DNA from: Allodiplogaster sudhausi
Taxonomy: Eukaryota > Nematoda > Chromadorea > Rhabditida > Diplogasteridae
Direction: 5' to 3'
NCBI GenBank assembly: GCA_945643635.1
Contig: CALZFC010000257.1
Span: 1,241,001 to 1,305,000, forward strand
DNA length: 64,000 nt
The position numbers and the translations under genes are program-made. Below the pieces are notes generated by a model, which ran no database searches, was not told the DNA's origin, and was given only the letters and a program-made list of their open reading frames with translations. Positions 9,731 through 22,482 of the stretch are shown piece after piece. How positions within the stretch are numbered: the first letter of the stretch is position 1; each line of letters starts with the position of its first letter.

Positions 9731-11842
9731 AATTATTTTACTTATTCTAACTTTTTTAGCACTTGTTATAGTTTAATTTAAAGAATTAGAGAACGCAGAT
9801 GATTTTTTCAAACAGCAATGAAATGTCAGCGGCGAAAAAAATTCAGTCAAATTATTGCATGTTGCTATTGACCACGAGAATGGACACTAAATAGGATAAA
9901 ATAGCGAGCATTCCTCTTAGTGGCTTACATGCTATTAATGAAGACTAAAAAAAATGCCGCAGAAGCGATGGAGACGCGGCGGACATCACTAAACTTGAAA
10001 ATATCGTGCTCCCGTTTTTTAAGGTGCATTCACTGTGCCCGTATTTTAGAAATTAAGGTACGGTAGCGGCCGGCGCAAAGTTCATCGTGTCAAAAGTTGG
10101 TTACTGCGGTCTCTAATTATGATAATTGGCAAACTGTCAAGACCATGTTAAAAAATTTTTTTTTAGAGTGACTCAGATAGAGAAGGCTGTGAATTTTGAT
10201 TTTTAAATTGTAATCAAACTGGTGTCTTCTCATATGCAATGTACTCTCTGACTCGCGCTCATGAAAAGTGAGGCTGCGGCGAGTTCTGATTGGTGCTTTT
10301 CACTTGCATTGATTCATGATAGGGAGTCAGCATTTCAATTGGTGTACGCGGAATTTTGAACATGAAGAGTTTGGGCGCAAAAAAGATTTATTTTTCGAAA
10401 AGTTAATTTAAACATAAGCTAATTGTAAATCAGTTAAGGAATCAAATATACGAAGCACAGCTCTTCAGGGTTAAGGGATCCAAAGCCAGCAATGAACTAT
10501 TGCGTTGCGCTGATTGAAGGTTCAACACAGCTCTTTTAGTATAAAATAATTTAAAAAAAAAAAAAAAACAATTTTATCTCGCAATTAAATTAAGTTAAAT
10601 TAATCGCTTTCAGTTTTGTTATGATATGACAATTTACGACAATTTACTTTACACGCGCCCGGCATCTCCTTCTGATCAATCGCACATGAATTTGAATTAA
10701 AATAAGCCATCCGTGCGGCACAAAACCACCATATTGTGCAATTCAGTTTCTTGGATTGTTTTAATTTTTCGTGAACGATTGCCGAACTCAAATATTACCA
10801 ATGGCATGCAAGCGAGTTCTTTAATCTAACAAAATGCGGGACCTTCTCTCATTATACAAAGATTATCACTACGAATCACACTCACAAAGTTTGTTTATCT
10901 TTTTGTTTGCTCTCGGATAAAATTCATTTGGTTCTCAATGCATTTTACCTTATCCAATTCATAAGGACAATGGTTACTCCTTCAACAAAACAGAATTATA
11001 GAGAAAAACTGTTTTAGATTGTTGCCTTCTTTAAACGAATCGGACAGTGAATCTCCGTCTAAAATTACCGTTCTGTCTCCCAAATAAAACAGAGAGAGAG
11101 ATAGAGAGAGAGAGAGCGTGCAATTTAGAAAGACTCAGTTAGAGAAAACCGTGAATTTTGAATTGTAAGGATGTCTTCTCATATTTCTCATATGCTATGT
11201 ATCTTTCCGACTCGTCCTCAGCGCACTCATGCAAAGTAAGACTGCGGCGAGTTCTACTCGGTGCTTTTCACTTGCACAGATTAAAGATAGAGAGGCAACA
11301 TTTTCTTGGTAACGATTGTATCCTTCCTGGTTCGATATAGACAAATAAATAATAGATTACAAAAAATAAATACAATATATATTTCTAAAACGGGTTTCTT
11401 TTTTACAATATTTAGATTCATCAACACTAACTTTATTGTCGTGAAAATGCCTGTTCTACTATAGAGTATGATGTCTCTTCTTGTGCAATGTTTGATGAAA
11501 TAAATGAGAAGGCTGCAAAAAAGAGATAATTTAGAACGTTTCACTTTTATCGGAAAAGCGAACGCAGAATAAACACACTTAAAATAATTTTTTTAGATAC
11601 ATTTAAAATATACTAAGAGTATGAAAAGCAAGCAGAAAAAAAGGTCAGAGCAAGGACAACAAAGATCAATCAATGTTTGTATACCCTGAGTAAGGAAAGC
11701 TTAAAACATTTTTCAGAGAGCATTTTACATTTCAGGCACAGTAGATCCTAGAAATCTAACTGTACTCCTCCTGCCCGGTGGTTCTTGTTGAAGTTGCCAG
11801 AATATAAGCGATAGCCAATACCACTCAGAGGATGACATGATA

Positions 11843-13048
11843 TAATCGACTTATTCGTAAGTAATATCTCATCCTCCGTAATTTATTGTGCTATTTCTAC
11901 TCTCTTATGTTTGAAATTAATCGATAAACCTAAGACTCAATCAATAATTCTCAAAATCACATTATAAGTCTCCGAAATCAATCGACACTTGACAAGCTAG
12001 ATTTTAACCTTAAAAAAAATTAAATTGCATGAAAAATAGGGTATGAAAGCAAGACTCAATGAATAAACTTTAAAAACAAGGATGATCAACATTAGGATTC
12101 CATCGAATTAAGAAATGTTTGCATGCACTGCTAAAAGCATAAAAAAATTTGAGACAGGATTTTTGCATTTCAAACATTTGTAACCTAACTAACTCTTTTC
12201 TCCTCCTGCCCGGTGGTTCTGTAACTCTTTTCTCATCCTGCCCGGTGGTTCTGGTGGTTCTGCTGGTAATATGAGCGATAGTAAATAAGCAATCTAGGAT
12301 GCCTTTTTTGCCTTGTAGTACTAACAGCATCCCTAATTGACCAATCTTCGTATGCAATGGCACTTTTTGGGCAATTGATTTGATGAAATTTAAATGTATA
12401 AGAAACCAATTCATAATTCTATGACATCAAGCATTAATTAGTAAGAAATTAACAGATAATTCTAAGAGATCGAATCTCTGCAGAAGCCGGGCGGCGATGA
12501 GCTAACTGTGGACGAAGAAGATCTCGTGCCCGAGGAAGAGGGTGAAGAGGGGGACAGCGAGAGAAGGAGAGACTGAAGAAGAAGAAGAAGAAAGAAGGGG
12601 ACGAGAGGGAGGGCGAGCGCAGAAAGAGGAAAGGGAAAGAAGAGAGTGGGAGGAGATAGGAGAGGAGGCAGCAAGACGAGATGCCAAGAGGAAGAGGCCC
12701 GCCAGAAGTACGTTTTTTTCATACTTGCAGCCTTCCGGAACATTCGTGATAAAAGAGCTAAAAGTTTTTTTAAAGTTTATCAGTTCAGGTTCGGTTGCAT
12801 GAGAATAATGAAAAATAGTTACTATTGGAAGTATCAACAAACAATCGATATAAAAACAGACGTTTCCTAATAGTCTTAAACAAACGAATGTCCCTGTTGG
12901 AAATAAAAATCAATCATTACCCAGAAATTCATTGAAATGTAAAAATCACCACTAAGAAAATGTTGACTATATATCATTAATCTATGCAAGTGAAAAGCAC
13001 CGGGCAACTCGCCGCAGTCTCACTTTGCATGAGCGCGCTGAGGACGAG
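11843..13048. repeat. Palindrome spacer
   Basis: The unique centre of the palindrome. Contents: AT-rich sequence to about 12180, two D cores in tandem (12196-12215 and 12233-12252), an H module (12450-12850) and an A core on the minus strand (12958-13040) that abuts the right arm. The right-arm junction lies inside the usual A-core continuation GCGCTGAGGACGAGT. Confidence 0.8.
12450..12850 (+). repeat. Module H, acidic-peptide module
   Basis: One plus-strand frame from about 12480 encodes LTVDEEDLVPEEEGEEGD and then arginine-rich sequence before a stop. A matching acidic run (TVDKDDLVQDEEGE) occurs on the minus strand at 23500-23660, and another EEE-rich form at 41883-42060 and 43683-43860. 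The sharing of a peptide pattern suggests a decayed coding segment. I cannot name the protein. Confidence 0.45.
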
Positions 13049-16000
13049 TATCATGTCATCCTCTGAGTGGTATTGGCTATCGCTTATATTCTGGCAACTT
13101 CAACAAGAACCACCGGGCAGGAGGAGTACAGTTAGATTTCTAGGATCTACTGTGCCTGAAATGTAAAATGCTCTCTGAAAAATGTTTTAAGCTTTCCTTA
13201 CTCAGGGTATACAAACATTGATTGATCTTTGTTGTCCTTGCTCTGACCTTTTTTTCTGCTTGCTTTTCATACTCTTAGTATATTTTAAATGTATCTAAAA
13301 AAAATTATTTTAAGTGTGTTTATTCTGCGTTCGCTTTTCCGATAAAAGTGAAACGTTCTAAATTATCTCTTTTTTGCAGCCTTCTCATTTATTTCATCAA
13401 ACATTGCACAAGAAGAGACATCATACTCTATAGTAGAACAGGCATTTTCACGACAATAAAGTTAGTGTTGATGAATCTAAATATTGTAAAAAAGAAACCC
13501 GTTTTAGAAATATATATTGTATTTATTTTTTGTAATCTATTATTTATTTGTCTATATCGAACCAGGAAGGATACAATCGTTACCAAGAAAATGTTGCCTC
13601 TCTATCTTTAATCTGTGCAAGTGAAAAGCACCGAGTAGAACTCGCCGCAGTCTTACTTTGCATGAGTGCGCTGAGGACGAGTCGGAAAGATACATAGCAT
13701 ATGAGAAATATGAGAAGACATCCTTACAATTCAAAATTCACGGTTTTCTCTAACTGAGTCTTTCTAAATTGCACGCTCTCTCTCTCTCTATCTCTCTCTC
13801 TGTTTTATTTGGGAGACAGAACGGTAATTTTAGACGGAGATTCACTGTCCGATTCGTTTAAAGAAGGCAACAATCTATAACAGTTTTTCTCTATAATTCT
13901 GTTTTGTTGAAGGAGTAACCATTGTCCTTATGAATTGGATAAGGTAAAATGCATTGAGAACCAAATGAATTTTATCCGAGAGCAAACAAAAAGATAAACA
14001 AACTTTGTGAGTGTGATTCGTAGTGATAATCTTTGTATAATGAGAGAAGGTCCCGCATTTTGTTAGATTAAAGAACTCGCTTGCATGCCATTGGTAATAT
14101 TTGAGTTCGGCAATCGTTCACGAAAAATTAAAACAATCCAAGAAACTGAATTGCACAATATGGTGGTTTTGTGCCGCACGGATGGCTTATTTTAATTCAA
14201 ATTCATGTGCGATTGATCAGAAGGAGATGCCGGGCGCGTGTAAAGTAAATTGTCGTAAATTGTCATATCATAACAAAACTGAAAGCGATTAATTTAACTT
14301 AATTTAATTGCGAGATAAAATTGTTTTTTTTTTTTTTTAATTATTTTATACTAAAAGAGCTGTGTTGAACCTTCAATCAGCGCAACGCAATAGTTCATTG
14401 CTGGCTTTGGATCCCTTAACCCTGAAGAGCTGTGCTTCGTATATTTGATTCCTTAACTGATTTACAATTAGCTTATGTTTAAATTAACTTTTCGAAAAAT
14501 AAATCTTTTTTGCGCCTAAATTCTTCATGTTCAAAATTCCGCGTACACCAATTGAAATGCTGACTCCCTATCATGAATCAATGCAAGTGAAAAGCACCAA
14601 TCAGAACTCGCCGCAGCCTCACTTTTCATGAGCGCGAGTCAGAGAGTACATTGCATATGAGAAGACACCAGTTTGATTACAATTTAAAAATCAAAATTCA
14701 CAGCCTTCTCTATCTGAGTCACTCTAAAAAAAAATTTTTTTAACATGGTCTTGACAGTTTGCCAATTATCATAATTAGAGACCGCAGTAACCAACTTTTG
14801 ACACGATGAACTTTGCGCCGGCCGCTACCGTACCTTAATTTCTAAAATACGGGCACAGTGAATGCACCTTAAAAAACGGGAGCACGATATTTTCAAGTTT
14901 AGTGATGTCCGCCGCGTCTCCATCGCTTCTGCGGCATTTTTTTTAGTCTTCATTAATAGCATGTAAGCCACTAAGAGGAATGCTCGCTATTTTATCCTAT
15001 TTAGTGTCCATTCTCGTGGTCAATAGCAACATGCAATAATTTGACTGAATTTTTTTCGCCGCTGACATTTCATTGCTGTTTGAAAAAATCATCTGCGTTC
15101 TCTAATTCTTTAAATTAAACTATAACAAGTGCTAAAAAAGTTAGAATAAGTAAAATAATTAAACAAAATATTAGAAAAATACGTCTGATATGCGGGGGAG
15201 GGGAGAGAAGATTGCAAAGAAAATGAAGGAGAAATATTTGAGGACGAAAATAAAATAGAGTAAAAAGTAAAAGAAAAAAATATTCTTCACTCTCTCAGAA
15301 GGGCGCCGCGATTAGTGTACATCTGCTTCGACGCAGAAAGACAAGTTGACTTTCGCTGGCGTCCTGTCTTGGGCGCGGAGGCGAAATCCAGCCGAGCTGA
15401 GGTCCGCCGGCGGCATCTCTTTGATGTCCGCTGACAAGCCCTCTTACGCTCTTCTTCTACGCCTCATCGCTCTCTTTCACCTAAATCATCCAAGTTGAGA
15501 GAGGTTAAAACAATTTAAAGCCGAATGAATTGTCGGGTAAATTTTTTATTGTTTTACATATTTTTATAAATAAGTTGGAAATAAAAATCATGCTTCAAAT
15601 TAGAAAAGGTGGTTAAACTCACAACAAAGTTCGCATTGAAAATTGAATATATTATTGAGGAAAAAAGAAGCGCCTCATTAGCGATTTACATTGAATTTGA
15701 TTTCAATTTTTCATTTATTTATCTATAAGCTACCATGGCAGAATGTAGTCAATAACAAGAAAATGTTGACTCCATATCCAGAATCTATGCAATTGAAAAG
15801 CCTAGAAAGTAAGTGTATTGGGGAAAAAGAAGCTCCTCAAATGTGATATAAATAGAACTTTATTGATTTTTAAATGTATGATAATATATGATAATATCAC
15901 TAATAAGAAAATGCTGACTATATATCATTAATCTATGCAAGTGAAAAGCACCGGGCAGAACTCGCCGCAGTCTCACTTTGCATGAGCGCAGCTGAGTAGT

Positions 16001-17509
16001 TTTGTTTATTATAATTCGGATTTTCAACGAACAGGATCTTATGTAGCATTCCAGTATATTTTCTAACCACATTTTGTAATTTTATTATGAATTGAATAAA
16101 GGGAAATGATTAACAAAGCAACAAAATTAAACCCTCTGTATTCGAGAGAGAGAGAGAGACGGAAAAGAAAAAAAAAATAAATTGCGTGATTATTCGTATT
16201 GTTTGTGTATGTCTGAAGAAAGACGGGTCCTGTATTGAAAGTCACAAGAGAGTCCCGCATTTAGGCAGAGGAAAAGAAGAGCAATTAGAGAGATGATGAG
16301 CAGAGAATATGTGAGATTTAATGGATGATGGAGTTCAAAGCATCTACGTTGAAGAACGATAATGAAAATAGAAAAAAATTCTCGTTCAGCAACTCGTTTA
16401 TATTTCTGCGTTTATTCTGTATTTCTTTTCCAGATACAGTGATATGATTTCAAATTCTCTTCATCTCTTAATTCTTGATTTTTTAAATCGAGAGCTAAAT
16501 TGTAAGCGCGAGATACGGCCATATCAAATTCCAAAACGAATTCCAAAAAATCAAATTCCAAAAAAAAGCTAATTACTATTGAAGTTGTCAATAGAGGAAG
16601 AAATTGTCACTGTCAGCATCACGATTCCTGCCAATAAGTATTTAATCATATGAGCATTCGTCCAAACCGCCTTTGTCTGGATCCGTTACTTTTTTCGGAA
16701 AGATAAATTAAAATAAAAGAAATATTCGACATGCATGTTTAGCTGAATTGCAACCATAAAAAAGAATTTATCTGAAAAAATTTTTGTTTCTCTAAATTGC
16801 ATGCTCTCTCGTTGTCCTCTTTGATGTCCGCTAATGGCTATCTTTTGGCCCCTGGCGGCCTCCATCTTGTTTTCTCCTTCTTCTCATTCTCTTCGAACAT
16901 CAAAGGCTCGACATTGACGTGACGTTTGCCTCGAATTGTTCTTATATAAAATAAAGTTCTCGTATTAAAGCCATTGCGAATGTTCAGGAATAAGCTTGGT
17001 AAGCAAACAAAATATAATGCGTGGTGGTATAGCTGCGCATAGATCGTTCATTTTATTTCAATTTCATGAATTTTTGATTTGGAAAATTTGCGTAGTTTAA
17101 AATAAAATAATTTCTTGGTTGCGAATAAACTAAATAATTTCCAATGAGCGCCGAATTGTCGTCTTCAGCAAGGCCTAAATGGTAGACAGATAAGGTTTGA
17201 AGAGTTCTGAGCAAAGAGAGCGGGAGATAGAGAGAGCAATTGAGACAGAGAGAAAAAAGAAAGCCTAAGAGAAAATAAATATTTGGTGGTTTGCCGCGCG
17301 TAGTGCTCATTTCGATTCAATGTTTATGTGCCTTTGATCTTGAGAACTTGAAATAGTCCTTATGTAGTAAATGAATATATAAGATGTATTTTGAAAAGAC
17401 TTTGCTCAACATAAGGCGCAGAATCTTGACTCAGTGCGGACCGGGTCAAGATTCTGTGCCTCATCTTGAGCGGAGTCTCTTCAAAATGCATGCTCTCTAT
17501 CAGGCTAAC
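13049..17509 (-). repeat. Right arm of 10.1-kb palindrome
   Basis: Reverse complement of 7383-11842, with the same modules in reverse order. It ends at GAGTTAGCCTGATAGAGAGC read on the minus strand; beyond 17509 the two sides diverge at once. There is no gene in it. Confidence 0.9.
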
Positions 17510-17584
17510 TCTAAGGGAACAGGCATACATAAGAAGAGTTGCTGTAGTTGAGAGAAGTACTGAGATATTAGCCTGATGTCAGTA

Positions 17585-17720
17585 ACCTCACATAAAATAG
17601 AAAGAGAATGAAAGAACTTTAAGACAACGAACTTTAAGGTTATAAATTTAATTCAATTTAATTTAATTTATTATAAATTTGGAGTGGACCTTTTTTGGTT
17701 GACTCGGGTGAGCGAGTGAG
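17585..17720 (+). repeat. Module R copy
   Basis: GAAAGAACTTTAAGA, AAATTTAATTTAATT and GGACCTTTTTTGGTTGACTCGGG match 40045-40170. A GA-rich stretch follows to about 17855. The stretch 17860-18080 is AT-rich with nothing recognised. Confidence 0.55.
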
Positions 17721-18079
17721 AGACAGTCTGAGAGAGAGAGAGAGAGAGGGAGGAGACAGGAAAGCGATGAGAAAACGCGAATGAGAGACAATTGAAAAGT
17801 GATGACGGGTGCTATGCAGGGAGAAGGAGAGAGGGAGAGAGAGAGTGAGACAGCAAGCTCCAAATGCTAAATTGCTCGACTAACGTCAATTGTCCCTCAG
17901 GTGGTCTTTATTTTTAATAATACGATATTTTTGGAAGACATTTTCTCTGGAATTTCGTCAATAGTGCTGCTCAAGACTAAATATATAACTTCTTTTCAGA
18001 ATTGCTTAAAATGTTCTACTTATACAACCAAACAAACATCATCTAACATCATCACCATTTTTATGCATATATTCAACAT

Positions 18080-18178
18080 GAGAGGCCTCCGGGATTCGAT
18101 TGCACGATTGCACGAAAAACAGAAATGGAAGAAAAATCAAAAGTATTCTTTTTCTCATTTCCAAAAATAGTTTATCTA

Positions 18179-18224
<46 letters not shown>

Positions 18225-18420
18225 TAGTGCAAGAAAAGAGAGAGAGAGTGGGAGTGCAAGTGGAAAATCGGGCCACATGAAGAACCATTAACATCTTCAA
18301 TTCGATGATACTTGAAACCTTTTCTGATAAAATGAGGAGAACATGAACAAACAAAATAACGAGTGAGAAAGTGAGAGAGAGCTTCGGGTTCAGATTGTCG
18401 CCTTTGATCTCGAACTGCAG
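18080..18420 (-). repeat. Module B fragment with GA arrays
   Basis: CTCCGGGATTCGATTGCACG is the B core read on the minus strand. TCGGGCCACATGAAGAACCATTAACATC is the B upstream block (CATGTCGCCCGA) inverted. A (GA)n array lies between at 18180-18225. GA-rich sequence continues to about 18590. Confidence 0.55.
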
Positions 18421-18543
18421 ATTAAAGTGTCATTTTTTGGGCTTTTTTTCAAGACAATGCCAAACGTGCAGAGGGAAATTAGAATGTGAGTGAGAGAGAA
18501 AACCCGAGCGAGAGCGAGAGAGAAGGAGTATAGGGAGACAGGA

Positions 18544-18589
<46 letters not shown>

Positions 18590-18744
18590 TATGAATACAA
18601 AAAAGTCGATATGAATGTAAAAACGTCGATATGAATACAAGATGAATCCCTCATAAAGTTTTCAAAGTAAACGGAAACAAGAATTCCCCGGGGCAGGCGC
18701 GTATTGAAGCCTCCTTGACTCTTACCGAGAGGATATCGTAATTG

Positions 18745-18935
18745 CTTGAAAACTTCCCAATGGTTTCCTTGGGAAGGGCATCTACTTTATTGATGGTGTA
18801 CATATCGCCTTGGAAATTAATCTTATGCACATGTACTACAACTTCACACGGGAAACAAAAGTTCGATCTTGAATGTTCTCTTCGAGCTTCGACATTACGG
18901 ACCCGACGTATGTTTCGAAATAAAGATAATTTAAA
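18745..18935 (-). CDS. Possible isolated exon, function unknown
   Basis: A minus-strand open frame contains a compositionally coding-like segment with HVHKINFQGDMYTINKVDAL followed by PKETIGKFSSNYDILS. It ends exactly at a good splice donor (TCG|GTAAGAG, donor at about 18727-18734). Upstream the frame stays open but becomes low complexity, so the 5' boundary is not determined. NKVD resembles a GTPase G4 motif, but no other G motif is visible and I do not assign a family. It stands alone among repeats; it may be an exon of a larger gene or a fragment. Confidence 0.3.
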
Positions 18936-19509
18936 AATCATTGGCGAAGCAAAAGCAGCAATCACAAAAAAGAAAAGTATAAAAAAATGACTAATAAAGC
19001 ATATATTATAATTAAATAAGAAAAACAAATACAATGTACATATTTACGTTTTAGTTATTTAGTTACAACCTTATGAGTTCAGTTTGTTTTTTTTTACACG
19101 AAGAACCAGGTACCCAACAAGTTGACATTTGGCAGTGCAGCGTTATTTTGCGTTGTTGCGTCAAAAGTACCTCGACAGCTTGTTGATGATGTCAGAATAA
19201 AATGATGTTTTTTTTCAAACATTGGCCAAAGAAAAGCAAATATTTGAGAATAAAAATAAAACAATTAATCATATCCGTAAATGAAATAATCGAATATATG
19301 GGTAATTTAATTATTATTTAAAAAACAGATCCATCTTACGTTGACTCTGTGAAATAATGAATGGTAAGCCTAGTCCAAAGTATAACCATATAGTCTTTAA
19401 AACAATAGTTAAATTTAGCCACATACATATAGCCCTAAAGTATTAAAATATTAATTTAAAAACATTTTGACGAAAATAAATTAAATCTGATATGCGGCCG
19501 AAATAAGGG

Positions 19510-19980
19510 ATGGGAATAAAAACAATAACGGAAAAGGAATGTTGGAGCTATTCAGAAGCAGTGAATGCGAGAGGACGACAGGGTGATGAGAGTAAGAATT
19601 ACGAGAGAGCGGGAGAGAGAGAGAGAGAGAGGAAAAGAGAGTTAGGGAGACAGAGAATGATAGAGAAACAATGGGAGATAGAGGGAAAGTTAGAGAGAGG
19701 GGGGATAGAGAGAATAAAAATTGTTTTGCGACAAAAATTAGAGAAGGAATTTAGTTTGACATGCAAAATAAAAAAAAGGTTGAAAAATAACAAGTTGAAC
19801 AATGTTTGAAAACAAAAATAAAATAAAATAAATGGGAAAAAGTGAAAAACTTTACTCCTCACTTTCTTGTGGCCCCCAGACGAGCGCCGCGATTCGAGTG
19901 CGGCTCTGTGAGGACGGGATGTTAGACAGAACGAGAGAGAGAGAGAGAGACAGAGATAGAGAGAGAGTGAGAGAGATAAG
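19510..19980. repeat. GA-rich and AT-rich sequence
   Basis: GA-rich tracts lie at 19605-19700 and 19930-19980 around an AT-rich centre. The preceding stretch 18940-19500 is AT-rich, without recognised features apart from CCAACAAGTTGACA / AGCTTGTTGATGATGTCA echoes at 19105-19195. Confidence 0.5.
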
Positions 19981-19994
19981 ATCATGGCAAATTG

Positions 19995-20363
19995 ACATTA
20001 CTAAGCTGGTAAGAACAACGCAGTTCGCATTGAGAAAAGAAATTATACGGTAAAAAGAAGCGCCTCCTTACAATCAAAGATCCACATTGAATTTGATCGT
20101 AATTTATTATCTATTTCTCGACACCACGTCGTCGCATCGTTAGCAAGAAAATGTTGACTTTATATCATGAATCTCTGCAAGTGAAAAGCACGGGGAAAAA
20201 CTCACCGCATTCTCACTTTGCGTGAGCGCTGCTGATGGTGAGGACGAGTCAGAGAGATAAATAGCATATTAAAAAGTGTCGCCGAGAGACAACCGAAGAA
20301 TGCGAGTTCGAGTTTCTTCAAAAGCCTCCGAGTCTTGTATTCTCGGCGAATGCCTGAAGTACA
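19995..20363 (-). repeat. Module A, long copy
   Basis: Inverted relative to 5380-5600 and to 53500-53790, with which it shares the extension CCGAGAGAC, GAATGCGAGTTCGA and ATTCTCGGCGAATGCCTGAA. The core is modified to GCACGGGGAAAAACTCACCG in place of the usual GCACCGGGCAGAACTCGCCG. Confidence 0.7.
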
Positions 20364-20805
20364 TGCCGTATTTTCTCTATTAGTGCCCCCGGTGGTGCAA
20401 TTTTTCAATGCCTCCGCGAGTTTAATTTAATTTATATTTGTTTTTATATTTGCTAACATTCGTTTTTCTCTCTCGCTTATACAACCACGGATGCTCAATT
20501 CAAAAAATTCCAATTCACGCGGTGAATATACATAGTGTTATCTCGAGTTTGTAATGAATACCAATGAACTGACGCCAAATTCATGATAAATCTATTGTAA
20601 ATCGGATATTCCAGCGATGATTCCATTGAATTCGGGCTACGATTCTACGTTTTTGGGAATAAAATGTTGTGATTAAACTTTTAGTGTCTCACATTGAAAA
20701 ATAGTAACCCTCCCTCTAATAGAACCCCTCCCTCTAATAGTGCCCCTCCCCCGCAAGGGTATTGAAAAATAGAACAACGGGGGGTACCAATAGAAAAAAA
20801 AGGTA
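20364..20805. mobile_element. Module T TIR element, copy 1
   Basis: The left end GCCGTATTTTCTCTATTAGTG and the right end around GGTACCAATAGAAAAAAAAGG form imperfect terminal inverted repeats. The sub-terminal blocks AATAGTGCCCC and CATTGAAAAATAG occur at both ends. About 442 bp and no coding capacity. Part of it is repeated inverted at 53285-53490. This is a non-autonomous DNA transposon by structure. Confidence 0.65.
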
Positions 20806-21051
20806 ATAGAAATATTATAAAATTAAGTAATGCAAAGCGTAATTATTAATTTAAATAGTTTTTATGAAAATAAATAAATATTCATTGAAAACATAATTAA
20901 ATAATATTAATTTGAAATTAAAATATTCTTCTTCTTTCTTTCTCTCTCTCGCTCCCTCTCTTAATTTCTCTCTCACATCAGTCTCTGTCTCTGTCTCTCT
21001 CTCTCTCTGTCTGTGTTTCTCTCTATCCCTCTCATTCTCTCTCTCAGTCTT

Positions 21052-21085
<34 letters not shown>

Positions 21086-21175
21086 AAAACCCAGAATACA
21101 GCAGCCGTGGCAATGGCTCTCGCTCGCCATCTCCATCACATCCTCGCTACACAAGCGAGAGATAACGTTTAAAAA
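20806..21175 (+). repeat. Module G, full copy
   Basis: AT-rich lead, CT array at 20930-21083, then GTCAAAACCCAGAATACAGC and AGCCGTGGCAATGGCTCTCG. The tail CACAAGCGAGAGATAACG is shared with 50985 and, inverted, with 7145. GA-rich sequence follows at 21285-21370. Confidence 0.7.
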
Positions 21176-21479
21176 AATATTATTTTACACTGAAGACTTG
21201 TTGTAAATTAATTTGGAGTTCTTGACTACATTAGTTGTTAGATTTCTATTATTGAAAGTGTAAGTACTATGAAAAAATGGTCGAGAAATCGAGAGAGAGC
21301 GAGAGACAGGCAGAGAGACAGAGAGACTGAAAGTGAGATAGAGGGAGAGAGTGGGAGAGAGTGGGAGAGAGACTCGGAAATAACACGTCTGGAGAAGGAC
21401 GCTCTCTTCTCAGGTTGCTCGGGCTCGTCTCCTTAGAGATATGCATCGAAGTTGCTTCTAATTTCTAATTCATTGGTTT

Positions 21480-21700
21480 ACAACGAACGATTGGAGACAG
21501 AATCATTTCTGAGAAAATGTTGACTCCATATCATGAATCTCTGCAAGTGAAAAGCACCGGGCAGAACTCGCCGCAGTCTCACTTTGCATGAGCGCTGCTG
21601 AGGACGAGTCAGAGAGATGCACAGCATATGAGAAAACTTCCTTACAATTAGATTCGCTGCCTCGATTACGACTTGAAAGTCAAAATTCAATCATTTCTAA
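21480..21700 (-). repeat. Module A copy
   Basis: A consensus-like core (AAGCACCGGGCAGAACTCGC, GCAGTCTCACTTTGCATGAG) with the upstream extension GACGAGTCAGAGAGATGCA-AGCATATGAGAA and TTACAATTAGATTCGCTGCC. Confidence 0.75.
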
Positions 21701-21904
21701 CTGACATTGTTTTATCCCGTTCATGTCGCCATCGTGGCTCGAAGCGAATCGTTTTCCGGATTGCACCTCGTGGAATTTAGTAGTAAGGATATTAGTAATA
21801 ACTCTATCTATTTAGATTTGTAAAAAAATATTGATTGGACATAATTAGGCAAAAGAAAAATAAGGTTTACAAGAAAAAAACAGTATCTCCTTACAATTAG
21901 TGTT

Positions 21905-22140
21905 GTCAGCCACTTTTCCCGAAGCGAATGCCAATGAGCACCGAACTGTCGTCTTGAGCGAGGCCAAAGTGGCCGACAAGGAAAGTGGAAATAGTCTAGG
22001 GTAAGAGAGAGAGAGAGAGAGAGACAGAGTGAAAGTCTAAAGTAATTAAGGTAAATAAAAAAATTTTTTTTTTTCAGTTCAAGTGCACCATTTTTGGAAT
22101 ATTTGGAAACCATATAAACTACGAGATAAGGTGTTTAAAA
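21905..22140 (+). repeat. Module K copy
   Basis: Direct repeat of 4810-5030, with a GA array at 22000-22025 in place of the shorter GA run there. Confidence 0.75.
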
Positions 22141-22193
22141 TTATTTCATGGTAGTAGTCTTGGTGTTAATGCCTAATTGTAAGATGTAAATGT

Positions 22194-22237
22194 AAATGCC
22201 AACAAAGCGACACGATGATGTCGCTTTGTTGGCATTT
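22194..22237. ncRNA. Perfect 19-bp hairpin
   Basis: AAATGCCAACAAAGCGACA (22194-22212) is followed by the 6-nt loop CGATGA and its exact complement (22219-22237). The pairing continues weakly outward. It may be a structured RNA, a foldback footprint or a simple inverted repeat; expression is unknown. Confidence 0.4.
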
Positions 22238-22261
22238 GTTTATGCGCATTTATAACTATGT

Positions 22262-22405
22262 TCCTCTCATTTTCGCAACGCTTCGAACATTGCTCGAGCA
22301 CATTTATCACTGAGATTCGGCACAAAAGCGCCTGTCCGCATATCCAGTCAAGTCATTTGCTTTCTTTTGTTGTTCATGAATTTCTCTGATCTAAGTTGTC
22401 AAACT
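22262..22405 (+). repeat. Module L copy
   Basis: CTTCGAACATTGCTCGAGCA, ATCACTGAGATTCGGCA, AAAGCGCCTGTCCGCATATCC and GTTGTTCATGAATTTCT recur inverted at 53090-53230. The first half recurs at 50645-50695. Confidence 0.7.
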
Positions 22406-22482
22406 AATTTAAGGTTAAAAAAATTAAATTAATAGAAATATTATTAAAAATAAGTTATTAAAATAATAATTATGAATTTAAA

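Larger units (their letters stand above)
7383..11842 (+). repeat. Left arm of 10.1-kb palindrome
   Basis: Every stretch I checked is repeated in reverse complement at 13049-17509 with paired coordinates summing to 24891-24892. Differences found were a few substitutions and 1-nt indels in homopolymer runs, for example at 10553 and 11590. Inside the arm: edge hairpin 7401-7508, E 7578-7612, K 7640-7770, E-P 7848-8100, N 8620-8720, A 8898-9300, F 9420-9730, A 10255-10340, E 10690-10745, N 10830-10880, A 11160-11400, D 11765-11840. There is no gene in it. Confidence 0.9.
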
